Shown here one piece after another: positions 44,861-57,104 of a DNA stretch of 64,000 bases. This DNA is from Tethya wilhelma (taxonomy: Eukaryota > Porifera > Demospongiae > Tethyida > Tethyidae). The position numbers and the translations under genes are program-made. Positions within the stretch are counted from its first letter, which is position 1; every line of letters starts with the position of its first letter. The notes below the pieces were generated by a model, which was not told where the DNA came from, did no database searches, and saw only the letters and a list, made by a program, of their open reading frames with translations. The stretch spans positions 5,794,456 to 5,858,455 of the forward strand of contig CAXIPT010000006.1 of NCBI GenBank assembly GCA_964030475.1, read 5' to 3'.

Positions 44861-46704
44861 ATGGATATTGGGAGGCTACTGAGAGAAGGAAATGCCACTG
44901 AATCGCCCGTGTGTTTGAACTATCACGGAACCAACGACTTGTATATGAGCAAGGGATTATCAGTGCGAGTCCCTGTAATGATTACCTGCTGTCTCTCTGT
45001 CATTGGCTCCTTCCTTATCATCCTCTCCTTCGTGTGTTTCAAAGATCTAAGAAGCCGAGGGAGACAGATCCTCTTGAATATCTCCATCATGGACTTGGGG
45101 GTTGCACTGTTCAACCTGATAGGAGCTGGTGTATACTTTGGCAACTACTACACTCCCATGGTGGAGCAGAACTGTTCCACAAGTCAGTATATAATTCCCA
45201 ACATATACATGGGGAGCCAGGAGTGTGTGATGTGTCCTAGAACAGCTGCAATATCCATTCTCTGTCTCACTCAAGCCATTTTATCTGTATTCTTTACAAT
45301 CTCTTCAATCCTCTGGACCAACAGCCTCTCCCTTTACCTCTACTTCAGAATCGTTCACAACGGCACAAATATGGCCAGAAACTCTCTGTGGTCCTCCTAC
45401 CTCCTCTGCTACGGTCTCTCCCTACTGATCACCCTATGGCTAGGCCTCACAGGCAGACTTGGCTACTCTCCCTATGAGTCCACAGGATGGTGCTCCATCA
45501 TCATGAAGGACCCTGTCTCCAACACCAAGGACATCTTCGCGGCTGTGTTTGGCTACAACCTGTGGATTGTGTTGAGTTTTATCCTCATTCCTCTTCTCTC
45601 CTTAGCCACTCACTGCTACGTGAGACAAGAGGTCAGTACTTCACCACTCACTGCTGCCTTAAACCAACACAGCTAGGAATTATTTAGTTTCTAAAATTTA
45701 CTCGTATTTTCTCTCTGTTTACCAAACCATTCTGTGTCATGTGTCTATCCTCCATTGCATGTGCTGTAGCTGAAGACGTCCATCCTCTACCACAGCTCTG
45801 AGCGGTTCAAGCTGGCCCTCTTTCGTGTCGACTACAAGTTCATTCTCATTCCTGTGGCATTTGTCATCCTCCGCTTCTGGTCCTTGCTGGAGGATGTCCT
45901 CCATGTCTACTGTCATGTGGTCAGCATCCCTAAGCCCGCAGCCACTGCTCTCAAGATACTGGCAGTGAGTGTACATTTATACATGCAGTGATATTGCTGT
46001 TGCTGTTTGGCAAGGGATTGTTCAGTTTCAAATAATTGACTCTCTGTTTTTTATTCTCTTGTACGTAATTGCTACTAGTTGGACTAACATTGTGTTACCT
46101 ATAAAACATTGCATGTAAGGTTTGTATATATATGGTAGTTTAATTCACTTTCAGAAGTGATTGTAATTCAGTGAACTGGCCATTGTTCCTACAATAGCTA
46201 TAGCTGTTGACCAAGTGTTGTAACTGTCAGGGTAGTTTACAATGTACAGTTACATCACTACTTTGTGTGTATGTGTGTGTATGTGTGTGTGTGTGTGTGT
46301 GCATGCGCGTGCGTGTGTGTGTGTGTGCGTGTGTGTGTGCTTGTGCGTGTGTGTGTATGAGAGAGAGAGAGAGAAATTCATCGTATCTTGTATCCCCTAT
46401 TGTCCCACAGGGAATAGGAGACTCTGGCCAAGGCATCACTAATGCCATCATGTTTGTTCTCTTGACAAAAGAAGTCAGGAAGAAGTTTCTCTCCTTGTGT
46501 GCCTGTTGTGTGTCTGGGTCGACTGCCATTCTCCCCAGCAATGGCGCCACAAAGGCAGTCAGCATTCAACAGGCAAACAGAATGAATGGTCAGACCGATG
46601 GAGAGAGACAGAGTCTTCTCAACGACTCCTCTCGGTCTGACCCCAGCCACCACTCCAGCTGCTACATCTCAAGGTCTTTAGAACACACTCCACCTAACTT
46701 GTAG
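44861..46704 (+). CDS. GPR157-like seven-transmembrane receptor 3
   Basis: Exons 44861-45631, 45770-45964, 46411-46704 give 419 residues. The intron that interrupts the GWC loop in receptors 1 and 2 is absent here, as in the receptor at 57838. Marks: FKDLRSRGRQILLNISIMDL, YGLSLLITLWLGLTGRLGYS, STGWCSIIM, VDYKFILIPVAFVILRFWSL, GIGDSGQGITNAIMFVLLTK. Extracellular loop 1 is long with extra Cys (NCSTSQYIIP, CVMCP). Intron 2 contains a long (GT)n tract followed by (GA)n. Confidence 0.9.
46264..46360. repeat. (GT)n microsatellite in receptor 3 intron 2
   Basis: Interrupted GT tract with GC interruptions, followed by (GA)n at 46359-46375. Confidence 0.8.
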
Positions 46705-46768
46705 AGCATTTTACTTTGACCTGTTTATGTTGATCCATCTCTGTTTGTGTGTCCCACCATCTTCCCTT

Positions 46769-46829
<61 letters not shown>

Positions 46830-47244
46830 CGAGCTATTATTACCTCTTGTATAAAGCATTTTACATATCCATGGCAATTAGATGTTTCAATAGTTACAAA
46901 CCAAAATTCATGCATGCATTATGAATTGTAGCAAACCGGCACAAATTTAAGTTCATTAGGACCGACTTGTGTGTTAGTTAGAAAAATAATGATCAATGAG
47001 ATGGCTGATCATGCATGGATTAAGATATGCTGAGTGTGCGGTCCATATACATCTGTTGGAAAGGAGTATGAACGCTGCATTATTCCACTATAATATTGCC
47101 ATTATCCCAGAAGTTGGAAATTAATATGATTAACAAACACAATAAAAAATTTTTGATATCGAGTCAGCATATATAATTATAGCTATGATATAGCTAGAGG
47201 TATTATAAATCATGAGGTAGTTATGATAGCTAGCTATAGGAGTA
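46705..47244. other. Convergent spacer between receptors 3 and 4
   Basis: (CT)n at 46776-46823 and AT-rich unique sequence. No gene seen. Confidence 0.5.
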
Positions 47245-48939
47245 TCATTTAGTGGATTGGTAGCTTCCTGGATCAGGAGGCTGCACAATATCCTCTTCCG
47301 TTAGGATGCTACCATAGGTAGAGCCTTGAATAGTGGCAGTACTTATTAGCTCTCTGTCTTCCTGGTGTCTCTGCCTACATGATGCAAAATTGTTACAAGT
47401 GATGAATTGTTTGGATCCCCTGATCATTGTCTGCCGGACCACTCTAGTGAAGACACAGAAGAGAAGACCATTGATGAATCCAGGGAGAGTATTGCACACA
47501 CCCTGTACATATGCATGTACAGGAACAATGGCACAAGTTAAGTCACTTTAGCTACCAAAATTTACATCATGCATGCTATGGACATACACTTGAATTGCTG
47601 TGCTAGTGCCTACAACCAACTTAAGAGGCAGCTTTATAGCTTTATATCTAATTTCACACAACACTTAGTAATTGTCAAAGTACTACCACAATAGATTTGA
47701 CATAATCATCATACGTACCTCCAGTAAGACCAGCACAGCACTGACTGGGTCCTCTCTGTAGTGGGACTTGGCATGCTTAGGGACATAGTAGATTCCAATG
47801 TCCAACACAACACTCCACAGTCGCAGCAACATGAAGACTAGTGGAACTCTGACAAGAGACTTATCAGACATTCTTGAGAGGGAAAACCCAGCCTTTAGAT
47901 CGTCCTCAATCACTGCAATGTATGTGTGTGCAAGATGTGTATGTGTATGTCATGTAAGACATTGTGTGTAAATGTGCATATTGATTCATTAACATAAAAT
48001 ACACGTGTAGCTCACATTTCTCTTTCTCTTAATCTGATTGTTTTTGCATTTTGTGGCAAAGTAGACAATCTGGAAGGACTAGAAATGCAATGTAGTTCCA
48101 CACTTCATAGCCAGCAATGATGGGATAAATCACACGAATCTGTTCTCCTGTCGGTGACTGTATTACGCCAAGAATTCCACAGAATGCTGGATCACTTCCA
48201 GGTCATAGCCTATGGAATAAATATATAAATCTAGTTCATTGTTAACGTTGCAAATGACCATAGACTATACCTAATGATAATCTATGATTGACGACGTTAC
48301 AGGATCTTGATCAAATAAATGTTATACCTAAGAGATCTGAAGCCATTAGCCATATTACCACTGCCAAAGGTATTCCCCAACTGGCTATGTAAAACAGTGG
48401 AGTGATCCTTTTTCCAATGGCAAAACTCTCGCAGAAGACCACAACACAAAAATAAACACCAATGGAAATGGTCCAAAGAATAGAGGCATCTGTAGCGTAG
48501 ACCACTATCAGTGCTTGAGCCTTGCATATCCAGTATGGGATAGTCCCATTTGTCTGGTCATCAACAGTGTCTTTGTACTGCTCATAAATTGAACCTACAT
48601 TGAATATAGCAGTTTGATATCATGATAATAATTATGAGAATAGCATTAAAAATGTAAAAGATAGCTTGTACTAGATTATATGTTAGACGATTAAACTAAC
48701 CAAAATTCTCTATAAGTCCTCCAAAATAGGTTAACACCACTACGAAAGTGTGCAATAGATAGATTTAACAGGAGCTGTCTTGCAGTGGTACGGAGCTGAG
48801 GGAATGCAGCATAAGAGAGGATGATTATGACTGCACCAAACATGGAGAGAACACTAGTAATCCCCACAGCCACTCTCAGTGAGTAGATTGCTGCTAGTGA
48901 ATCTTGGGTAGTTGCATTTGAGGAGTCTTCAAACGCCAT
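47245..48939 (-). pseudogene. GPR157-like receptor 4, disrupted
   Basis: Exons 48701-48939, 48328-48594, 48016-48209, 47719-47912, 47245-47502 keep the family splice pattern, but the frame breaks. (1) TM2: after LLLNLSIA the next family sequence (FVVVLTYFGGLIENFG) is in another frame near 48747-48754. (2) Loop 2: GYDLEV is out of frame with the following FCGILGVIQSP near 48200. (3) An in-frame TAA occurs after CHKMQKQSD near 48030. The last two exons (VRVPLVFMLLRLWSVVLDIG; GVCNTLPGFINGLLFCVFTR) are intact. Either a young pseudogene or a stretch of poor consensus, since the head-to-head neighbour is damaged in the same interval. Confidence 0.75.
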
Positions 48940-49035
48940 TGCTGTCAACTGAGCTGCCAGCTTCGTTTGTGCAGAATGTGGGAGGGGCTGCAAGTACACG
49001 TGACTCCAAGAGAGAGGGCGTGACCCAGTAAAATA

Positions 49036-49047
49036 TGCGCATGCGCA
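49036..49047. promoter_or_regulatory. NRF1-type palindrome in the receptor 4 / Ig-TSP1-PLAC divergent promoter
   Basis: TGCGCATGCGCA lies in the 252-bp gap between opposite start codons (48939 and 49192). Confidence 0.55.
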
Positions 49048-51649
49048 TTAAACATCATTGACGCCCGGCGCTCAAAATGAGAACCACCATTGTGTACGGT
49101 GTTTTTGTTATGAGGCGCAGCGGCGCTTTTCTTAGATTCGTATCGACTCAGCATCGTTTTTCGCTGCTGCAGGAGAGACGACGGCGAAAAGATGAAGGCA
49201 CTCCTGATTGTAGCATTGCTGGTGACCATTACAGCTGCACAAGATGATGAGTCGCGTTTTAGAGCAGCTCAGTGCGCGTGAACTGAGAGAATTCGAACTT
49301 ATCCACAACCCTGAACTGCTAACAGTAGCAGCACGAACTGCCGAAACGATCATAATCATTTTGGATTCGCCGCTATCAGGGGCATTTGTTCAAGGAGGGA
49401 GTCAATGCAAACATTGATTGTTTCCCGTGGCTTTCAAACTTTCCAGGAGGACAAGTTACTTGGCTTAGACAACGTTTCGTAGTTAATCAAGAAACTGGTG
49501 AAGTTACGAGACGTTGGTAAGACTATAATAACGATTTGATACCGTAAATTTTCTGGAATTCCCTAAGCAAAGGATCAATTATTGAGTTAATTATTGGTTT
49601 GTATGTCCGTGCAGAGGATCAAACTGAGATCCAAACACCCTGGGTGGCAGGTTTATCATTGGAGGAGATTTTGATAGATGGTTAACATAACAGCCACAAA
49701 CATCATTCAAGGACGTGAGGATGCTGACCATGGGAATTACACATGCCGTGTCTGCACTGGTGTGGGCACTCCTTTGGAAGATTGTCACGATGCTACTGTG
49801 ACTGTGTACCTCCCAGGAGCCCCTCCAATGATCAATTCCACCACGAGCAATGGTAGGTCCATGATCAGCATGACCTCATGTACATGTGCATGCATGTAGC
49901 AATTTGAATTCAAGCTACATTTTTGTCACTATTTAGAACCTGATGATGTTGGACCATCTGGTGAATTGACCTATAGAGTTGGAGCAGATTTCTGTATTGA
50001 TCGTGAACAGATGCCTCCAACTTCATTCATGCTTGAATGTGATATTCTTGACAGAGACCTTGCTGCTGGAATACCTGGTCCCATCCCGACTCCAATGCGC
50101 ATATGGGTCAAGGATGGTATTATCGTGTACAATACTTCTGATGGAGAAAGTACAGTCAATGCAATCACTCCTGAATTTTTCATGGCATCTCCAGCAAATA
50201 TGCTACTCATGACTGGACTTCTACAGCCACAATCGTTCTTACCCTTAATTGATGGTAGTCTAACTTTTATCACAACAGTAGTGAACTCATCAGCTGCTGG
50301 GATTGCAGAAGTAGTGGCTCGAAGTATGCTCTTTGACGCGTTTACTGGAGAGTGGACTTGTATTGCGAGCAATGCTTATGGAACAGATATGGCAACATCA
50401 AATATTCGAGAGTGTGGTGCGTTCTTTGTGTTTGTAGCAGCTGTAATAGACAACTTTCAAATTCATTGGTGTATAATACGCTATTGTGTCTCCTCTTCAT
50501 AGGGTTGGCCCCTGTCTTTCCTGTCTGTAGCTCTGCTGATGGGATTGTGTTCCCCATGAGGGACAGTGTCGTGTCCGTTGGATGTGATACCGTGTGTATC
50601 AGAGAGGGAATCAGCGTTACTCTAGATTGCACAGTGACAGCTGGTGACCCACCAATCAATTATGAATGGAGAGATGACGATGGGAATCTGCTGTCCAATT
50701 CACCTCTACTGAGAGTCAGTCGTCCTGACAACTACACCTGCCAAGCTACCAACCTTGATGCCCCTGAAAATAGAGAAGTTACATTGCTTGCATGTAAGTT
50801 TTAATTATACTGCCAAACAATGTATGTCAACTGAGATCTCTCTAAAGATCTAATTTTGATGTAAATTAAATCTTGGTGTCTTTAAAAATGTGTATGTTCA
50901 TTTTGGGTGTATTTTCCATGTTGACACGTGTATATACCGTATAAAATTATAGTATGGTGCACTGAAATTTTCTAATGAATTTTCCTATCATAATGGTCAT
51001 GTACTTCTGCATTCATTTCAGTCAGCCCTCAAGTATCCTATATGGGTAACATTCTTGATGAATTTACAAATGAACCAAGAGGAGACAATGGCTGCAACAG
51101 GTACATGTATGCAATGAGTTTTAACATCAAAGTACTGTATGCATGATTTTACAATAATATTATTATAACATTGTGGTGAATATCCATGCACCCGTGCCGA
51201 CCATGTATGATGTACTCACTCTATTAATTGTACGTGCATAATAGTAATGCATTTCTTGACATAATACTATGTACATATGTCACTGCAGATTGTCATCGAC
51301 AGAAGGAATTGAAGCTGATGCGTGTATCTTTCTCGGTGAGACTCTGGAGCTGGACTGCAGGACTGACGATGACACTGAATTGAATATAATGGACCTAGGT
51401 GGAATAGACCAGGGAGCAAACTTCAATATCACAGCCACAGTAGACAATGTGGGATCAGTGAATGGCACTTTCCCATGTTCTCTCATGAATATTGAAGGAG
51501 ACTGTGGTAGAGCAAATCGACAGTTCACAGTCCAAGTGTTTGGTAAGCCCAAGAGGGTCAGCTCTCTATAGCTATATGATTCTGTAAATGAATACACAAT
51601 ACCGTGCATGCAAATTACAGAGAGACATGCAGAGATTGAGCCTATTATT

Positions 51650-51885
51650 TTATTATACCCACACACGAAACCTTCACCCTCCACCCCCTCCCCATATGCA
51701 CACAAAACCTTCACCCTCCACCCTCCACCCCCCTCGCCATATGCACACAAAACCTTCACCCTCCACCCCCCTCCCCATACGCATACACAAAACCTTCACC
51801 CTCCACCCCCCTCCCCATACACACACAAAACCTTCACCCTCCACCCCCCTCCCCATATGCACACAAAACCTTCACCCTCCACCAC
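51650..51885. repeat. 36-bp C-rich minisatellite in an intron of paralogue A
   Basis: About six units of CTTCACCCTCCACCCCCCTC plus CCCATA and an ACACAAAAC run. The minus strand is rich in G-triplets and could form G-quadruplexes on the template strand. Absent from the paralogue, which has a CA tract at the same place. Confidence 0.85.
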
Positions 51886-52824
51886 ACACAGATCCTGCTA
51901 GAATCAACCGTGAAGATGATCTTGGTATTGCTGGAGCACTTGGTGTTGGTCGTTTCAATGAGGTTCAAGTTATTACACCTGCCAATATGTCGGTGACAAT
52001 ATTCTGCCCCACCAGTGGAATACCCATGCCCACAGACACCTTTAGTAAAGTGACGTTGGATCCATTTGGGATGGCCATGGAAACTGTCATTACAGGAGAT
52101 GAAGATGGACTTTCGCTGTAAGTGGGTGGTAGATGTATGTGTGCCTATTAATGGAAATAGCTTATATTTATAGCAAAAAACTTATATTATATTCAATTTC
52201 AGATCACAACCAATGGGTGTACTGCATCTAACAATTGACAATTTGTTTGGCGATACTGAGGGGACATATGTTTGTAGAACTAGCAATATTGCTGGACAAG
52301 ATGCAGCAGCAATCAGCTTAACCACACGTAAGAGTGATATCATAAAAATTATCTTGCATACACAACACATGACTCTATCATACCTTTTCACTGCAGGACC
52401 ACTGATGAGTGTCTGGTCAGTAGGGGATTGGACTGAGGTATGAGTACTACATGTATGGCTATATAGAAGGGGCTGTCTGGCATCATAATATGGCCTATTT
52501 AATATGTTGTCATGTTTTTCCATTCCAGTGTGACAATCCATGTGCTCAAGCAGTCCGCAGACGCAGTGTGGTCTGTCGTCAGATGAGAGCTGGTGACAAA
52601 GATGGCCGTATTGTTCCTGACACCTTCTGTAACCCAGACACAGAGCCAGCTTCAGAAGAGACATGTGAGGCGCTCTTTTTCAGAGATTGTTTGTTGGACC
52701 CTGTCTGGATTCCTGGCTCCTTTGGGCCTGTAAGTGCTCTCATTAATGTATATGGTATATGTCCTATAATGATAGTGTCAATACTAGTGTGTCAGTGTAT
52801 GTACTTTTGGGATTGTTTTAATTG

Positions 52825-52835
52825 TGTGTGTGTGT

Positions 52836-52874
<39 letters not shown>

Positions 52875-52917
52875 TGTGTGGGTGTGGGTGTGTGTGGGTG
52901 TGTGGGTGTGTGTGTGT
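52825..52917. repeat. (GT)n/(GGTGTGT)n microsatellite
   Basis: About 90 bp of GT with GGG interruptions in the intron after the first TSP1 exon of paralogue A. Confidence 0.85.
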
Positions 52918-53308
52918 GCCACTGCATGTGTGCATGTGTGTATCAGAAAGAAGAAGTTAGACGGATGGTGATTAAATCATTGCTCTTTCCAACAGTGTAG
53001 TCGTGACTGTAAAGGTGGATTCCGTCAAAGGCGTGTTTTGTGCCAAGTACCCCTCACTGGAGAAGTCAGACCAGACAATGAATGCTTTTCACTCCTAAAA
53101 CCAGTTACATTTGAATTCTGCCCTGTAACATGTACGTAAGCCAAGACAATAACTTGGCATACCACTCACTTACTCTGGACTCCATTGTACAGGTTGCGTA
53201 ACAGATGAACTGGGCCCATACTGCAAAGCATTAGGAGGAAAGTTCTGCAACATGCCAGCAATCCAACAGCAATGCTGCTGGTCTTGTGGGCTATCATCCA
53301 TTCCTTGA

Positions 53309-53748
53309 TTATATAATTGATGATCATTGTATAACATCTCTAATCACTCTTTGTGTAGAGAAGTGTCTGTCATGTCTCTATTACTATAAAGACTTCTTTA
53401 TGTGGTTGACTCTTGTTACCTGTATAGTTAGGCTCTGTGCATTTCTTTTAACTTGTAGAAATATCACAAACCCGCAGTGTTTGTGTTGATGTTTTATTAA
53501 ATAGTGACTGTACTATTCTCTGAGTGTCTCATACATGCACATGTGTACCAAGTTGGATGTCAACATAATTAACCACCTCGCCATCATTCTATAAGCAATA
53601 TGTCAGGGGAAGTAAAAAGGGTAATGGTATGTAGCTACCCTATTTTTATTGTAGAAGCGCATTATATAATTATATTATACTGCCATGAATGACGTAATGC
53701 GCTTATGCGGCACATCTACGCGGCGTGCGCATATACCTGGGATCCGGG
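53309..53748. other. Spacer upstream of paralogue B
   Basis: Contains TACGCGGCGTGCGC at 53718-53731, 18 bp before the start codon; the same 14-mer occurs at 3464 inside an inverted-repeat element. No gene seen. Confidence 0.5.
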
Positions 53749-56107
53749 ATGTGGCTGCACAAAGGATGCACGTTCTTCTTGGTAGCATTGCTACTAGGGA
53801 CCACAGCGGCTCAAAGATCTGATTTCGAGCTACTCAGTGCTCTTGAGTTGGAAGATATTGAGCTAAGACACAGTCCACAGCTGCTAGATGTCGCGGCAAA
53901 GCCTTCGGAAATCGTAGATATAAAGTTGGAATCAGGTTTTGCAGGAGCATTTGTTCAAGAGAGTGTTGATGTTAACATAGACTGTTTCTTCTGGTTGGCC
54001 AATTTTCCTGGAGGACAGATAACGTGGATCCTCTCCAGGTTTAGTGTCAATGCAGAGAGCGGAGAAATTGATGCTGTCGGTAAGGCACACTAATTAAATT
54101 TATGGGTGGAGCTACACATAATTGATCACGTTTCAAGTTAGCTGAAAAACCGGCCCAATTGCCAATTAGTTGGTTGTTAATAATTATTGTGACAGGCCAT
54201 CAGCATGCACTGACTGTTTCTTCATTATCTTATGCAGAGCCACCCATTGAAGTTGAAGTTCTTGGTGAACCTCGATACAACATTGGCGGAGACTTTGATA
54301 GATGGTTAAACATTTCCAGTACTGTGAGCATTGAAACACGGGATCAGGTAGCTGACCATGGCAACTACACATGTCGGGTCTGCATTGGTGAAGGCACTGC
54401 ACTAGAAGAATGTCATGATTCTACACTGCTGCTCTACTTACCAGGAGCTCAGCCCATCATCAATGACACAGATGGCAACTGTAAGTGCGTGGTACTAGTC
54501 ACAATAATTTTAAAGATTATTAATGCAAGATTTTTTTCCGTATATTGAGATTTACAATATAATTATATGTAACAATAATATAATTTTATTATGTGTTATA
54601 TACTCCAGTTGCAGACAGTATAGGACCAGATGGGGAACTAGTGTACAGAGTTGGCACTGACTTCTGCATCGAACGCGGGACCAATGTTGCCTTCAGACTA
54701 GAGTGTGACATCCTCCAGCCAGACAGTGCAGCTGGAATAGCCCAAACATTTCCAGCTCCGTTTCGAACCTGGGAGAAAGACAGCCTACTTGTGTACAATA
54801 CTACAGCTGGCATTGACCCACAGGTCAATATGGACTTCTACTTGGCAAGTATGGCCAACCGCCTCCTATTTCCTGGACTTATATTTCCTGAAGTGTTTTC
54901 AACCACAGTCGACGGCGATATCTTGTTCAGGACTGAGGTGAGCTTTGTTTTACCGATATTTCCAATAGATGCTACTGCCGCTAGAGACTTGCTGTTTGAT
55001 GCATTCATTGGAGAATGGACTTGCAGTGTTGGCAATGAATATGGCCAGCAGGAGGTCTCCTCCACGGTCTGGGAGTGCAGTAAGTTGGATCAATAGTCAA
55101 CACTTCAGTTAGTGTTTGGACTATAATATTGTACCAGTACCAAATTGTCATATTATATGTGCCGGGCAGAACACAATATAGTATACATGCACACCATCTA
55201 TAGTAGCCTCACCATGCACATGTACCTAATTGTCTACAACTACAGGAGATCCTCCTGTGATAGCACGATGCCAGGGAGACTCTGACGCCGTCATTTTCCC
55301 TGATGAGCCCAACGCCTTTGTTTCTGTGGCGTGTGAGACTGTCTGTATCCGGCGAGGGTGGGGCATCTTCCTCAGCTGTGCTGTGACCTCTGGTGACGAG
55401 CCATTCAGCTACACCTGGTTCGATGGAAGTGGGAGAGTGATCTCCAACAGCCCTGTGATCTTCACCAAACAACCTGACAACTATACTTGTGATGCCCCCA
55501 CACGAGACTTTCCCAACAACCGTCAAACATCCACAGTAGCATGTAAGTGACTCGTATAATTTTAATTTATATGTACAATCATAACAAATATTATTGTTGA
55601 ATGCTTTCATGCACACTGAATAATTATTTATATAATTTATCTAGTCACATTTCGTCAGTACTTCACTGGTATTATCAGCGAGGCTTTCACTAACAAGCCT
55701 CCAAGAAATAGAGAAGACAATGGATGCAGCAGGTATGCCTCATGCAGTCTAGCTCTCAACACTTAGTTGTTTGAATAATGATGCAAGTACCTGTACAACT
55801 GTAATAGACTGAGTGAGAGCACCAGTGCAGATGTGTGCATCTTCATAGGAGAGTCCCTGAATCTTACGTGTGTGGCTGAAGGTAGCACGGAGACAAACAT
55901 TGTTGATCTCAATGGAGTTAACAGAGGGAGAAACTTTACCATCACATCCACACTCAATAATATAAACGAGCTAAATGGGACATTTGAATGTTTCCTCGTT
56001 GATGTTGAAGGAGCCTGCGGATTGATTCCACGACAGCTTACTGTTCAAGTGTTTGGTGAGTACGTTAAAACATTCTCACATGCACACACACACACACACA
56101 CACATGT

Positions 56108-56168
<61 letters not shown>

Positions 56169-57054
56169 TCCTGCTAGAATCAACCGTGAAGATGACCTAG
56201 GTAGTCCTGGAGCGTTTGGTGTTGGTCGTTTCAATGAGGTTGTACTTATTACACCTGCCAATATGTCGGTGACAATATTCTGCCCCACCAGTGGAATACC
56301 CACGCCCACAGACACCTTTAGTAAAGTGACGTTGGATCAATTTGGGATGGCCATGGAAACTGTCATTACAGGAGATGAAGATGGATTCACTCTTCTGTGG
56401 GTATAGAATTCTGCTTGTCCCATTATATCCACATAATGCTGTGGAACATCCTTCCTCTCTTCAGATCTAGAGTCGGGGTGCTGGAGCTTACAATTGCTGT
56501 CTTTTCACTTGAGGAGGAAGGAACCTACGTCTGTAGAACGAGCAACCTTGCTGGCCAAGATGCTCACAGCATCAGTGTCACAACACGTAGGATAGAACTT
56601 ATATTATTATACATACATAGTGATAATTGTTTATCTCTCTCATACACATTCATGTCTTAACACAGGGCCAAATGTGAACGTCTGGTCAACTGGAGAATGG
56701 ACTGAGGCAAGCTGTACAATCTCTGTGGATAGTGAAAACATAATATTATTTTAACATACATCCATGCTCTATCCATGAATGCAGTGTGACAATCCATGTG
56801 CTCAAGCAGTCCGCAGGCGCAGTGTGGTCTGTCGTCAGATGAGAGCTGGTGACAAAGATGGCCGTATTGTTTCTGACACTCTTTGTGGTCTTAATGAAGA
56901 GCCTCGTTCATCAGAGACCTGTGAAGCTATCTACTTCAACCCTTGTCTTCTGGACCCAGTCTGGATCCCCTACGAATGGAGTGAAGTGAGTGAGTGTGTG
57001 GTTTTTGCAATTGATCAGAGATGCTGTAAGGGGGTAGGTGTGAACAAGAGGTGG

Positions 57055-57104
<50 letters not shown>

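Larger units (their letters stand above)
49192..53308 (+). pseudogene. Secreted Ig/TSP1/PLAC protein, paralogue A, with disrupted 5' exons
   Basis: Exons by alignment with the intact paralogue at 53749-57520: 49192-49516, 49615-49852, 49937-50416, 50503-50793, 51022-51100, 51289-51542, 51892-52117, 52203-52327, 52397-52437, 52529-52729, 52996-53131, 53193-53308. Signal peptide MKALLIVALLVTITAAQ. Exons 1-2 carry at least four one- or two-base frame breaks (about 49250, 49395, between 49615 and 49650, about 49685), and their junction is out of phase. From 49937 all exons are intact and in phase: Ig-like domains (GADFCIDREQ to GEWTCIASNAYG; DNYTCQATN; GTYVCRTSNIAGQD), TSP1 repeats (VWSVGDWTE with CAQAVRRRSVVCRQM; CKGGFRQRRVLCQV), and a PLAC-like end (CCVTDELGPYCKALGGKFC to QQQCCWSCG). 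ADAMTSL/papilin-like secreted matrix protein. Pseudogene versus consensus error is undecided. Confidence 0.7.
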
